A DNA stretch of 64,000 nt. Source: Owenia fusiformis. Its lineage: Eukaryota; Annelida; Polychaeta; Sabellida; Oweniidae. The position numbers and the translations under genes were made by a program. The notes under the pieces are model-generated. The model ran no database searches, was not told the origin of the DNA, and saw only the letters and a list, made by a program, of their open reading frames with translations. The stretch is taken from NCBI GenBank assembly GCA_903813345.2, contig CAIIXF020000003.1, forward strand, positions 30,707,248 to 30,771,247. Direction: 5' to 3'. Shown piece by piece: positions 60,501-63,873 of this stretch; position 1 is the first letter of the stretch, and every line of letters begins with the position of its first letter.

Positions 60501-62733
60501 GTTGTCAAACTTGTCAAACTGATTACTAAAAGTAATTTTTTCAAGCTTTCACTTTAAGAAAAGGATTAGAATCACAACTTTTAGCCCTTTAATAATAATG
60601 GTGCACTGACAAATAAAATGATTCAATGTAATAAAATTCATACCTCTTGTATAATTCTGTTGTCCTGGGATACATGGAATGCCATATTTAGTAAAGTTCG
60701 ACTAAAAGCTTGTGACATTTTCCTGAAAATAAATCAAACAATTCTTTTATACATCGATAGCATCAAAGGGATTAAAGACCCTGCTATATTTTTGCTACAT
60801 ATTTTTGTGTTGTCAATTGTCCTGGTATTAATGAGGTACAACCAACATATGGTTGCCATAGCAACAAACTCTTGGATATACTGTTGGATGACAAGTAGGT
60901 AGGTCTAGTGGACTACCATAATCGCCATATTAAGGGCCCACCCCTAATAAGCACCCACCCCATTTCTGTTATTATGGAGAAATGGTGATGGAAAAGAAAG
61001 GTATATTATTTCTAAACAATATGATCTCAAGAATTTACTAACCCTCCATATAATAAAATTACACAAAGTACTGCAAGCTCGCAGTGATTTTTAAGACGTA
61101 TTACCAGCTAAATGGTAGGGATATTAACATACCTTTCAACATGTTGATACGTGAAGTCATCCGGAGGTTTAGTGTCATCGTGTAAGGTAGTGTTATCTGT
61201 AGTAATGTCTGCATCTGTTGGATTAGTCACTGATCCAACTTCCACATTCATTGAATTGTCCACATCAGCATTGTCTGATTCATTCTTTACATGTTCTGTA
61301 TCATTTGAGTCTATATTGTTGGGTTTTTCTATCAAATCACTTATTTTGTTATCTGGTTTTTCATTGGTTGATTCTAGTTCAGGTTCAATGTTATTGTAGT
61401 TTTGGCCAATCACAGTGGGTTTAACTTCTGCTTGTGGGATGGACTGTTTCATTGGGTTGACTGTGGGTGTAATCATTCTCAAGGCAGCAGCTTCTTCTAG
61501 CTCTCTGAAAAAATGTCATATTTCACTCTTTAACTATTATCTCTCATTATCTACCCAACCATGCAAGCTCAAATATGCCAGAATTCACTCTGCATCAAGA
61601 ATACCCAATATTACACTCACACAAATGCGAAGATGTGTTTTTACTTACTATCCATGTAATGATAACTGTCAAGGCAAAAAATAATCATTTTTAGTCTAAT
61701 TGGAATAAGACTACTAGAATTCAATGGCTTGCCCATGACTATTCCAACTGTAGGTAGAACGAGTTTGTAGGTTGAACACATGTATACATTTGATAGCAGA
61801 ACTCCTCTGCAAGTTGATATGTTCAAGATTGACAGCCTTTGCTCTACTTCAAATTTCTTTGCAAACTTGCGCTATCCCACAATCCCACAATAACAGCGCC
61901 ATCTATCTTACTCGCTAAAATCAAATAACTTCATTATTTATCATTTAATTAACTTACTGTTCTTTTTCACTTAGAGCCTGTTGCAAACTTTTGTTCTCTT
62001 TGCTGAGTTCGCTTATCTGGTCTTCTAAGTATGATATTTGACTGTCCTGCAATATAAAGTGGAACATTTTTCCTTTTTATTTTTTACATTTTTTTATACT
62101 TATTTTTGTAATTTTGTACAAAGACTGGAAATATATTGTTGTAGAAAATTATTGTGAGTCTAGTATTAAGAAGAGAATTTATTTTTACCCAATTATTCCC
62201 TGCTTATTTAACTTAATTATTTGATACATCTCCTCCAGGAGAATTTGGGAGATGCATTGAGTATTCATTGAAAGAGAATAGGGTACACAAGAATTCTGTT
62301 AATTCCCTATGTTGTGTTCTTTCATGGGCTTTCAAGAGAAGCTACATGGTTATTTATCATTATTATGGTCAATTGAATCAAAACACACCAAAAAATAAAA
62401 TGCCACAGTGAAATATACCCAGTATATCAAAAACTAATGACACCACGAAATATCGCTGATGATTTCAAATCAATTAGTCTGTTTATTAGCTGACATCTGC
62501 TGAGCTGTTGACAATATTGATTCTTCAAGTTCTACTTAACATACCAGTCTCTCTTTGAGGTAGTCTACCTCTCGTTTCTTAGAGTTGAGTAGCTCATCCT
62601 CTAGGTTTACATTGCACTCAAAGTCCACTTGCTCCACTGTGGGGCTGAGGTGGTTGGAGAAGTCCCTATAGAGATGCAAGACATCTGGAGGTTTGGAGAT
62701 GTTTAACCCAACATCGTCCCAATCATCAAAGTC
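6417..62733 (-). CDS. RELCH: RELCH orthologue (RAB11-binding LisH, coiled-coil and HEAT-repeat protein), partial at both ends
   Basis: RELCH (KIAA1468) binds RAB11 on recycling endosomes and, with OSBP, supports cholesterol transfer to the trans-Golgi network. Twenty-one exons were placed by splice sites, phase and match to the known family. In transcript order they are 62733-62545, 62046-61958, 61504-61133, 60722-60644, 60037-59939, 59715-59603, 59303-59213, 57653-57582, 57254-57114, 31432-31268, 20242-20071, 17378-17222, 17072-16949, 16427-16379, 14549-14464, 13365-13259, 12800-12701, 10391-10309 or 8251-8169, 7354-7291 and 6555-6417. Every junction keeps frame, giving about 830 residues out of roughly 1200 in vertebrates. 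Diagnostic strings include WDDVGLNI, GRCLPHIVPNVLLAKRE, HVGPTRVEAELLPQCWEQ and RIGPNAEPRFRD. The LisH end lies past 64000 and the last HEAT exons lie below position 1. One intron of 25.7 kb holds both GST genes. Confidence 0.93.
6556..8168. other. RELCH introns, AT-rich
   Basis: Apart from the 64-nt exon at 7291-7354, I see no other coding or structured sequence here. Confidence 0.5.
7291..7354 (-). CDS. RELCH: RELCH HEAT-repeat exon after the alternative pair
   Basis: A 64-nt exon between ATTTTCAG and GTGAGC, encoding SVRIATVPGFGAIVENVTQR. Its first base completes a codon begun by whichever upstream alternative exon is used, giving Leu (TTA) or Ile (ATA). Confidence 0.9.
8169..8251 (-). CDS. 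RELCH: RELCH alternative exon, form b (conserved type)
   Basis: An 83-nt exon between TATTTTTAG and GTAAGT. It begins LLVKGVSQSLVANRVAPALV and continues TLANDPE, close to the vertebrate segment. It has the same length and phases as the exon at 10309-10391. Including both or neither would break the frame, so one must be chosen. Confidence 0.88.
8252..10308. other. RELCH intron between the alternative exons
   Basis: About 8330-8900 is richer in CpG than its surroundings. It has an AAGATGGCGCGAAA segment and a GTCACGTGAC palindrome, so it could be promoter-like or an old insertion. About 9290-9420 is a pyrimidine-rich TTTTCATT/TGTCTTTCT tract that leaves short chance frames on the plus strand. 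No convincing exon was seen. Confidence 0.45.
10309..10391 (-). CDS. RELCH: RELCH alternative exon, form a (diverged type)
   Basis: An 83-nt exon between TTATTTGCAG and GTAAGA. It begins KVTSKLDDRLVFKRALPALI and continues TLAHDPE. Twelve of 27 residues equal form b, including RxxPAL, TLA and DPE. This is the less conserved of the two forms. Confidence 0.86.
10801..12172. mobile_element. Non-autonomous DNA element with diverged terminal inverted repeats
   Basis: The left end begins TATTCACCTTTCCCCAAAGT. The right end carries the inverted form ACTTTGGGGAAAGGTGAATA. The inverted similarity continues inward for about 100 bp and includes ACGTCA, AGGGCA and TTTCGCG blocks. No transposase was found. 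A nested 69-bp hairpin lies at 11334-11402 with ends CAGGCCCGTAGTCA and TGACTACGGGCTTG. Confidence 0.7.
12701..12800 (-). CDS. RELCH: RELCH HEAT-repeat exon
   Basis: A 100-nt exon between TATGTTTCAG and GTAGGC. It encodes EYHEVLLSVLWDGVVHTSAL followed by VRSTAATIFE, which is strongly conserved in the family. It ends in phase 0, before the choice of alternative exon. Confidence 0.93.
13259..13365 (-). CDS. RELCH: RELCH HEAT-repeat exon
   Basis: A 107-nt exon between TTTTTTACAG and GTGAGA. It encodes EEERKLLTSFLQELL and then LSLTHSPLDSLKASFAEL, matching the vertebrate protein almost position by position. Confidence 0.93.
13585..14409. mobile_element. Large foldback element (long inverted repeat)
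   Basis: The two arms run inward from ATATTGAACAAATATTTCAC to a short AT-rich loop near 14018. They share blocks such as ACATGTGACCCGGTTTTGG, TCCCGGGA and CTAGCTAGCGACAG. The left arm carries about 40 extra bases. Each arm has a smaller hairpin around GAAGCCCGAAGGGC. There is no coding frame. The right edge lies about 55 bp from the donor of the RELCH exon at 14464, so the intron RNA should form a long double strand. Confidence 0.88.
14464..14549 (-). CDS. RELCH: RELCH exon at the edge of a minisatellite
   Basis: An 86-nt exon with acceptor TATATTTTAG and donor TCA/GTAAGT. It encodes DTDVPNGRTALTTCIVPIYA and then AGILTSFNS, matching the vertebrate VPIYATGVL region. The first two thirds of the exon plus its acceptor are repeated upstream. 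Acceptors at 14636, 14726 and 14813 are in the same frame and could lengthen this exon. Confidence 0.9.
14494..15975 (-). repeat. Minisatellite made of a RELCH acceptor and part of its exon (87-90 bp units)
   Basis: About 17 copies. Each unit, read on the minus strand, holds an acceptor (TATATTTCAG or TATATTTTAG), about 56 nt of exon sequence (ACACTGATGTTCC to ATATATGCAGCT) and a short AT linker. Units of 87 and 90 bp keep frame. Units of 89 bp, the first of which is centred near 14850, break it. The true exon is the last copy in the transcript direction. Confidence 0.93.
16379..16427 (-). CDS. RELCH: RELCH short exon
   Basis: A 49-nt exon between TTTATAG and GTGAGT, encoding VHPIFKEVLTIPEEVMG. 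The phases (0 in, 1 out) fit the exons on both sides. Confidence 0.88.
16788..16907. mobile_element. Short MITE-like hairpin
   Basis: TACTAGTCTAG and TACAAGCC at the left end recur inverted at the right end. The paired arms are about 40 bp, in about 120 bp in total. It lies in a RELCH intron. Confidence 0.7.
16949..17072 (-). CDS. RELCH: RELCH exon
   Basis: A 124-nt exon between TTTTTTTCAG and GTATGT. It encodes PRLLKVLRMLDMSLPRVTHV and ends NMCRTFGKTFVHTK, matching the conserved CRTFGKIF segment of the family. Confidence 0.93.
17222..17378 (-). CDS. RELCH: RELCH exon
   Basis: A 157-nt exon between TTATTTCAG and GTAAGC. It encodes ARFPKPSSQLTDLSTIVGSR, which aligns with the vertebrate RFPRPxSPLQDVSTIIGSR stretch, and ends FSWATDDM. 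Confidence 0.93.
17379..20070. other. RELCH intron with small hairpin elements
   Basis: No exon is recognisable. Foldback sequences lie at 18884-18983 (GTTCAGGATATTG with its inverted copy), about 18690-18745 (AGCGGGCAGATA and its inverse) and about 19557-19650 (GGCTTCAAGACCCTGGACCC and its inverse around a C run). They look like tiny MITE remnants. Confidence 0.55.
20071..20242 (-). CDS. RELCH: RELCH exon
   Basis: A 172-nt exon between GTAATTACAG and GTAAGA. It starts GAVSSRSSSSVLPLDETKF and continues ISIFEELVPFLFSSILLTGP, which fits the family between the two HEAT blocks. The serine-rich start is less conserved. Confidence 0.9.
20243..22969. other. RELCH intron, no gene seen
   Basis: AT-rich, with short chance frames only. 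One C run lies near 20569. No splice-bounded exon with family similarity was found. Confidence 0.45.
22970..23213 (+). mobile_element. Non-autonomous element with terminal GTCACCAC hairpin, copy 1
   Basis: It starts CAAGGCATTAACATG and CAAAATGTCACCACCTGCC. It ends TATAACAATATGTCACCAC, a five-base loop, GTGGTGAC and CTAA. Related copies are at 24707-24849 (minus strand) and 55604-56684. The end hairpin recalls Helitrons, but the family is not established. Confidence 0.65.
23214..24189. other. Sequence upstream of the 24.2 kb gene
   Basis: No exon can be defended. Part of it may be the promoter or 5' UTR of the gene that starts at 24190. Confidence 0.4.
24190..26010 (+). CDS. Unrecognised basic protein with degenerate internal repeats
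   Basis: A two-exon model of 208 residues. Exon 1 runs from the ATG at 24190 to 24224, before the donor AGAG/GTAAGT. Exon 2 runs from 25419 (acceptor TTTTTTACTTTCAG) to the TGA at 26008-26010. The frames join as PQ-R-VVYQQSGWDP. A second acceptor at 25400 is also in frame and would add six residues. The protein is rich in Arg, Gln, Asn and His. It has loose repeats of about 17 residues (NSYHVTTTT, NSHYIVRKVQPSREV, NSHHMIRTGQPINGV), then ISRRLITAPQGKIPKRYI and a charged tail. No signal peptide or membrane helix is visible. A poly(A) signal lies at 26243. It sits antisense in a RELCH intron. I do not recognise a family. Confidence 0.65.
24707..24849 (-). mobile_element. Terminal GTCACCAC-hairpin element, copy 2 (short)
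   Basis: On the minus strand it reads ACATGCAAAATGTCACCACC at one end and GGAGACCATAACAATATGTG with GGTGACATAATAA at the other. At about 140 bp it is the shortest copy. It lies inside the intron of the 24.2 kb gene. Confidence 0.65.
26243..26248 (+). terminator. Poly(A) signal of the 24.2 kb gene
   Basis: AATAAA about 230 bases after the stop codon, in an AT-rich 3' region. Confidence 0.6.
26270..28146. other. RELCH intron, no gene seen
   Basis: AT-rich sequence. Short frames, such as one from 27846, lack splice or family support. It may hold the promoter of the gene at 28147. Confidence 0.4.
28147..29003 (+). CDS. Small cysteine-rich protein with metallothionein-like cluster
   Basis: A two-exon gene of 103 residues. 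Exon 1 is 28147-28294 with donor TTTG/GTAAGA. Exon 2 is 28840-29003 with acceptor TGTTTTACAG. The frames join as CGGLF-G-CRC. Residues 1-27 are rich in Ala, Gly, Gln and Pro. Eight cysteines lie at 29, 31, 32, 38, 43, 45, 51 and 53 (CSCC, TCSGDNCKCGG, GCRC), a spacing that suggests metal binding like mollusc metallothionein repeats. The rest is Cys-free and acidic, with a likely helix (DKEDLALMEKVESALLEKAE) and a Thr/Glu-rich end. There is no signal peptide, so it is probably cytosolic or nuclear. A donor-like GGTACATA follows the stop, and a possible 3' UTR exon with AATAAA lies near 30568-30720. The function is inferred from the cysteines only. Confidence 0.65.
29079..29451. mobile_element. 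Compound foldback or MITE remnant
   Basis: An inner hairpin pairs TTATGTCACTATCGTGGCAT (29079 on) with its inverse ending at 29190. A second inverted pair, TATAACATACCTATGATGAT near 29200 and ATCATCATGGGTATGTTATA near 29427, flanks a TGACGTCA-containing core. There is no coding frame. Confidence 0.6.
29624..30398 (+). mobile_element. TATCGTACC-type element with internal tandem repeats, copy A
   Basis: It starts ATATCGTACCTAAAACA and ends GAGCTGACTACGATAAT. Inside are four to five units of about 150 bp with AAGATGGCCGCC, GAAAAGTTAATCAGCTCTAG and GGTTTTCCTGGAATC. It is related to 47111-48286 and more distantly to 52602-52910. No protein is encoded. Confidence 0.7.
30672..30677 (+). terminator. 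Possible poly(A) signal of the cysteine-rich gene
   Basis: AATAAA after an acceptor-like GATTATTTCAG at about 30567. It would serve if the 3' UTR is spliced from about 29010. Confidence 0.35.
31268..31432 (-). CDS. RELCH: RELCH exon at the edge of the 117-bp minisatellite
   Basis: A 165-nt exon between ATGTATTTCAG and GTGAGG. It encodes GSQLLWTGLHDSDEKV, SFVAHQVLLPAFAMWADEL and a helical end MLNALLDKIEDLVQ. It aligns without gaps to the vertebrate SATHQVFLPAYAAW region. Only this copy continues past LPAF into real coding sequence. Confidence 0.93.
31697..33279 (-). repeat. 3' LTR of the retroelement
   Basis: A 1583-bp LTR with four internal copies of a roughly 45-bp GACAAATATCCTTGGACAGG repeat and a GAAGTGAAGTGAAGTG run near one end. 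It carries a chance 70-residue frame that is repeated exactly in the other LTR. Confidence 0.9.
33390..33720. repeat. 37-bp tandem repeat inside the retroelement
   Basis: About eight units of GGCATGCGATGTCGAGACTG and GATACAATGTTCATAAT. A second, looser array with units of about 113-126 bp (CTCCTATACCAATAGGTGCT) follows at about 34180-34640. Confidence 0.85.
34648..35007 (-). CDS. Possible gag-like remnant frame of the retroelement
   Basis: A frame of 119 residues from an ATG, open further upstream to about 35100. It is Ser/Thr-rich and basic in parts (SVSRKKITVLDAGSS) and lies just after the primer-binding site, where gag would start. No zinc knuckle or other hallmark is visible, so it is a remnant or chance frame. 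Confidence 0.35.
   Translation of the reverse strand: MSVHSVNNSISSNHMLPSCTDQTRGVSRNGSSVNTVPCTHRFCTRTEDYSGTTGKAFITCSRADAGTSSSTSVSRKKITVLDAGSSQLGYTNITDEVPFRPEPQGKFASSAGRCPSTTA
35295..36877 (-). repeat. 5' LTR of the retroelement
   Basis: It matches the other LTR over its whole length, which implies recent insertion. It directly precedes the tRNA-Leu primer-binding site in the sense direction. Confidence 0.9.
37936..40309. other. RELCH intron upstream of GST-A
   Basis: About 38200-38420 and 39480-39610 are diverged copies of sequence at about 51320-51590, upstream of GST-B, so they mark the GST duplication. No exon is seen. 38700-39400 is T- and A-rich low-complexity sequence. Confidence 0.5.
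40310..40628 (+). pseudogene. Coding-like fragment, possibly a broken gene
   Basis: One frame runs DFTSQGQLQLFTKLS, SVSFQAVLVN and on to NSNQDGSV, then stops. Shifting by one base near 40490 continues with CLNLQNHGPHDFECEFYFNL, SDTLKCSGNVKAKVHVGIVL and a TGA at 40626. A 46-bp intron (40429-40474) would also join the frames, but that is very short. It lies 300 bp upstream of GST-A. I do not recognise the family. Confidence 0.3.
40936..45263 (+). CDS. Glutathione S-transferase A, theta-like
   Basis: A cytosolic enzyme of 232 residues that joins glutathione to electrophiles. Exons are 40936-41059, 41462-41546, 42494-42644 and 44925-45263, all GT-AG with phases 1, 2, 0. An acceptor (AAATACAG) just before the ATG suggests a spliced 5' UTR. 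The N-terminal thioredoxin-like domain has TSQPVRALGI, in which the Ser at residue 13 sits where theta GSTs keep their catalytic Ser. NPLQRVPTLEVEGFP and IIESNAALQFLAEL follow, giving the cis-Pro and the Glu-Ser that bind glutathione. The helical domain has WYPRGRKERLLVNMYLAWHG, AGDDITIADIQCITEI and RPKLSAWIDRVKA. Length and layout fit the theta class. Intron 3 holds a 30-copy array of its own acceptor. A possible poly(A) signal is at 46298. It is a tandem duplicate of GST-B. Confidence 0.92.
42290..42493 (+). repeat. Two-copy tandem duplication (115 bp) across the exon 3 acceptor of GST-A
   Basis: The upper copy has TTTCTGACTCCAG/CAATGTAGCCTTTCAA with its AG at 42377-42378. The true site has TTTCTCACTAG/CAATGCAGCACTTCAA with its AG at 42492-42493. 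Upstream blocks TGTAAAACT-GTTTTCAATGTT are also duplicated. GST-B has only one copy (CTGACTCCAG/CAATGCAGC). Confidence 0.85.
42785..44924 (+). repeat. 70-bp minisatellite containing the exon 4 acceptor of GST-A
   Basis: About 30 units. Each has TTTTGTTTTCTATCAG/TATG, so nearly every unit ends in a good acceptor, followed by CCAAATATAGGAGACTGTGC, TTTAAGGGC and AAAATTACAACATT. The early units alternate two types (TATCAGTATG and TTTCAGTTTG), a 140-bp dimer. Later, shorter units with TTTTGCTGTTTGCC have lost the AG and recur at multiples of the period. The last acceptor is the real one. Confidence 0.93.
45264..46426. other. 3' flank of GST-A
   Basis: No gene is seen. About 45880-46030 resembles about 46900-47060 and part of 54985-55190, so this flank was duplicated at least twice. 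AATAAA at 46298 could end the GST-A transcript. Confidence 0.45.
46427..46684. mobile_element. Near-perfect 258-bp palindrome (foldback MITE)
   Basis: Arms of about 119 bp run from GTAGCAGATAATAAACCTG to its exact inverse CAGGTTTATTATCTGCTAC around a loop of about 20 bp. They include CTGACCAATCAGATCAGCTG. TTAA lies beside both ends, so insertion at TTAA is possible. Arm identity suggests a recent arrival. Confidence 0.88.
47111..48286 (+). mobile_element. TATCGTACC-type element with tandem repeats, copy B
   Basis: It opens with TATCGTACCTAAAACAC and closes with TTATCGTACC, a short spacer and GGTACGATA, so the ends are inverted. Inside are about six units of about 161 bp with GGTTTGGCTGGAAACCTGTA, AAAATGGCCACCTTAAAATT and TTGATATGTAGAAACATCCC. 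No protein is encoded. Confidence 0.8.
48470..48745. repeat. Three tandem units of about 91 bp
   Basis: Units contain ATGGGACTTATTGAAAACCA and AGATCACTCCTCGTGGAGTA. Single diverged relatives occur at about 38220 and 51330, upstream of each GST. Confidence 0.85.
48787..48939 (+). pseudogene. Coding-like segment of unknown origin
   Basis: After TTTTCATGAAG a frame reads VDFEVYGSAMTTINLPVS, FVISIGSNEPRTTSVSFF and GQVDIREF-stop. The codon use looks coding, but no splice partner or family was found. It may be an orphan exon or gene fragment between the GST copies. Confidence 0.2.
49632..50625. mobile_element. Tc1/mariner-derived foldback element
   Basis: A 994-bp element with TA on both sides and ends CAAGGGTGACCGGAAAAAAA and its inverse TTTTTTTCCGGTCACCCTG. 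The inverted arms reach about 230 bp and contain the 3' end of a transposase frame, so the 3' end has been copied inverted onto the left side. Insertion at TA and the PPDFFLWG motif place it in the IS630/Tc1/mariner superfamily. Confidence 0.85.
50265..50462 (+). pseudogene. Mariner-family transposase, C-terminal fragment
   Basis: An open frame with NPPDFFLWGNLKDNVYQNNP, ETIADLKVAI and KCIQLCVGLNCAYLEHVM, then stop. It has the third catalytic Asp context (PPDFFLWG) and the usual C-terminal signature. The N-terminal DNA-binding region and the first two catalytic Asp sites are absent, so it is inactive. Confidence 0.8.
51722..54823 (+). CDS. Glutathione S-transferase B, theta-like
   Basis: A paralogue of GST-A with 230 residues. 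Exons are 51722-51842, 53047-53131, 54017-54167 and 54488-54823, with the same intron positions and phases. An acceptor (AAAGTACAG) just before the ATG again suggests a spliced leader. It has LSQPVRALGI with the likely catalytic Ser at residue 12, NPLQRMPTLEVEGFP, IIESNAALQFLAEL, WYPRGRKERLLVNMYLAWHG and AGDEITIADIQCITEI. Exon 4 differs most from GST-A (YVGEFLEGRKFKEEDVLKAK). It lacks the acceptor arrays of GST-A and so shows the ancestral intron state. AATAAA lies at 55247. AGGTCA-rich repeats lie on both sides, which may or may not affect regulation. Confidence 0.92.
52602..52910 (+). mobile_element. TATCGTACC-type element, diverged copy C
   Basis: It starts GTGATAAATATCGCACTTTG and ends ATATAGCACTT with AAGTGTGATAATA, so the ends are partly inverted. 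It contains AAAATGGCTGCTAAG, TTTACCCAGCATGCCC and GGTTTTCCTAGATTTTGATG, like copies A and B. It lies in GST-B intron 1. Confidence 0.6.
54824..55415. other. 3' flank of GST-B
   Basis: AT-rich. It includes AATAAA at 55247-55252 and sequence related to the GST-A 3' flank. No other gene is seen. Confidence 0.5.
55416..56812. repeat. Tandem repeat of about 100 bp, split by an inserted element
   Basis: Units contain ATATGAACACCTCT, ATGTACACTTTCTGCTTTG and CCATATTGACTCGCAAACT. They run at 55416-55603 and resume at 56685, so the repeat predates the insertion at 55604-56684. Confidence 0.75.
55604..56684 (+). mobile_element. Terminal GTCACCAC-hairpin element, copy 3, expanded by AGGTCA tandem repeats
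   Basis: It starts CAAGGCATTAACATG and ends GTCACCACTTTTGGTGGTGA followed by CATAA, like the copies at 22970 and 24707. The middle holds about seven units of about 130 bp with AAGTCAGATTTGAACTTCTG, GAAGCAAGTTGAAAAAAGAC and TTTTTGACCTTGAGAAGGTC. At least six units contain AGGTCA-4 bases-AGGTCA. Confidence 0.75.
57114..57254 (-). CDS. RELCH: RELCH HEAT-repeat exon
   Basis: A 141-nt exon between ATGCTCTAG and GTAAGA. It encodes NEIRSSLVLSMLQQMLMDDK followed by EEVREAVVRSLGLLMGFIDD, a typical HEAT helix pair conserved with vertebrates. The next intron is 25.7 kb. Confidence 0.94.
57582..57653 (-). CDS. RELCH: RELCH HEAT-repeat exon
   Basis: A 72-nt exon between GATATTTTAG and GTGAGT, encoding INHKYSERRLLVAEACGALA and PYLP. 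It is nearly the same as the vertebrate segment. Confidence 0.94.
57900..59135. repeat. Tandem repeat (about 120 bp) ending in GACGGACGTACG
   Basis: About six units with AAAATGGCGGCCATTTTTCA, TTCTACCAAAAGTGTCATTA and CACTACTTTTCGAGTTATAG. The tail at 59019-59095 is built of GACGGAC and GTACGTAC and ends CTTCGTTCGATGGGATAATG. It is probably a non-autonomous mobile repeat. No protein is encoded. Confidence 0.7.
59213..59303 (-). CDS. RELCH: RELCH HEAT-repeat exon
   Basis: A 91-nt exon between TTTCTTTTAAG and GTAATA. It encodes NMILTGCIAFAQHVGPTRVE and AELLPQCWEQ, one of the best conserved stretches of the family. Confidence 0.95.
59603..59715 (-). CDS. RELCH: RELCH HEAT-repeat exon
   Basis: A 113-nt exon between TTTTTACTTCAG and GTATTT. 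It encodes ELIPLILCTATLHPDGKERD and NTLFNLIKRPDQEQR. Its acceptor and first bases are copied at about 59742 and 59823. Confidence 0.94.
59703..59840 (-). repeat. Short duplications of a RELCH acceptor
   Basis: On the minus strand the real site is TTTTTACTTCAG/GAACTTATTCCACTG. Copies read ATTCTAG/GAATTTATTCCATTG (first base 59742) and TTTTTACTCTAAAG/GGACTTATTCCACTG (first base 59823), with related AATAAAACCAATGGAATAA stretches between them. Confidence 0.7.
59939..60037 (-). CDS. RELCH: RELCH HEAT-repeat exon
   Basis: A 99-nt exon between CTTCTATTTAG and GTATGA. It encodes VSKITDSSSEKVVMMLGRCL and PHIVPNVLLAKRE, a hallmark stretch of the family. Its acceptor is duplicated 117 bases upstream. 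Confidence 0.95.
60028..60170 (-). repeat. Two-copy duplication of a RELCH acceptor (117 bp apart)
   Basis: The true site is TCTATTTAG/GTGTCCAAGATTAC. A copy reads TTCTGTTTAG/GTGTCCAAGATTAT with its first exon-like base at 60154. About 14 exon bases and about 12 intron bases are shared. Confidence 0.75.
60644..60722 (-). CDS. RELCH: RELCH exon
   Basis: A 79-nt exon between TTATTTTCAG and GTATGA, encoding KMSQAFSRTLLNMAFHVSQD and NRIIQE. It links the polar linker to the HEAT region. Confidence 0.88.
61133..61504 (-). CDS. RELCH: RELCH long polar linker exon
   Basis: A 372-nt exon between TTTTTTCAG and GTATGT. It encodes ELEEAAALRM followed by about 110 residues rich in Asn, Asp, Thr, Glu and Pro, with no fold expected. 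Vertebrate RELCH has a polar linker in the same place, but the sequence is not conserved. Confidence 0.88.
61958..62046 (-). CDS. RELCH: RELCH coiled-coil exon
   Basis: An 89-nt exon between ATATTGCAG and GTAAGT. It encodes DSQISYLEDQISELSKENKS and LQQALSEKEQ, with heptad spacing of Ile and Leu. It matches the coiled-coil segment between the LisH and HEAT parts. Confidence 0.92.
62545..62733 (-). CDS. RELCH: RELCH exon with conserved WDDVGLNI motif
   Basis: A 189-nt exon between TTTATTTCTAG and GTATGT. It encodes DFDDWDDVGLNISKPPDVLH, LYRDFSNHLSP and a start of coiled coil (LLNSKKREVDYLKERL). The first block is the best family marker here. Upstream exons with the LisH motif lie beyond the window. 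Confidence 0.95.
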
Positions 62734-62748
62734 CTAGAAATAAAAAAG

Positions 62749-63873
62749 TACAGTTCAGTTATAGGGCAAAGAATCAATTATGAGAAAAAATGGATATTAG
62801 GGGAACATGAATTGACAGAGGTAAAAGTCTACAAGTATTTGGGTATCTATTTTGACCGTTCTTTGAAGGATACTTACCACATTAAAGACACTTTAAAACC
62901 CAAGTCAAGAAGAATTCAAAATATGATTTGCTCTACACTGACAAAGCATTGTAATATGAAAAGAATTGATTTTGGCAATACAATGTATAACGGAATGTTT
63001 TTGCCTGCAATACTCCATGGTTGTGGAGTAATGTTACTGAATAAGACCACCGAAAAATATCTTAGCACTATGCAATACAAAATGGCTAAGGCCTTAATGC
63101 AACTCAAATGCAACCCTGCAAGAGAATCCCTCCTTGGTGACCTTGGGTGGAGACCAATCTGTGATATTATACATAAACGCCAGATTGATTATTTTATTTA
63201 TTTAAAAAGTTCCTTGAAGAATGGACTCCATAAAGATATTTTCAATTATTTGCTACATGAGTTTAAGCTTGGTCACAAGGCACCATGGCCTTTTATGGAA
63301 AATGTCCACTCAATCCTAACTGAGGTTGGACTTGATGATGTTATATACCGTGACGATACTAACTGGTACACATCTTATTTAAATATTTCAAATGAACAAT
63401 GGGTAAGATGCTTTAATGAGGCAATATGCGATAAATCATCATTGTCACTATTCAAGACTGTTAAGAACCATACTTTTTTAGAAAATTATCTGAAAACAGG
63501 CATGGATTTTTACAGCCAGCATATTAAATTCAGAGCTCGCGCTAAATGTCTGGGCTTGAATACTGATCTTGAAAGGAGGGGACTGTCAGATGGGTTCTGT
63601 AGTACTTGCCTCTCAGAAAAAGATACACTTGAACACCGCTTATTTACTTGCCCATCCACAACAACACAACGAAATATGTTTTTTGAAAAGTTTAATAAAG
63701 AATGCCCGGATTCAATTGTCAATAGTTTTTTACAACTTTCCATTTCTGAGAAAACACGTTGGATTTTGGGGGATGATGTAGCTATATATTGGGGACAGGA
63801 CCTAGGTTCTACTTTTGATAAGCTATCAAAAACATTTTTAGTTGATATCAATAAAGAGATATTCAAACATTGA
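62749..63873 (+). pseudogene. 5'-truncated LINE (non-LTR retrotransposon) ORF2 C-terminus
   Basis: An open frame from about 62749 to the TGA at 63873, without an endonuclease or the catalytic reverse transcriptase core. It begins within the RT thumb region (GQRINYEKKW, VYKYLGIYFDRSL) and continues to a C-terminal zinc finger CSTCLSEKDTLEHRLFTC, of the type C-x2-C-x7-H-x4-C. The frame is intact in this part, so the copy may be young. The 3' UTR runs on to the window end. It is antisense to RELCH and starts only about 12-20 bases from a RELCH acceptor. The clade cannot be fixed from this part. Confidence 0.8.

Noticed and set aside
61151-61399. A plus-strand frame of 82 residues
   Set aside because: It is the complement of the RELCH linker exon, which has splice sites and phase continuity.
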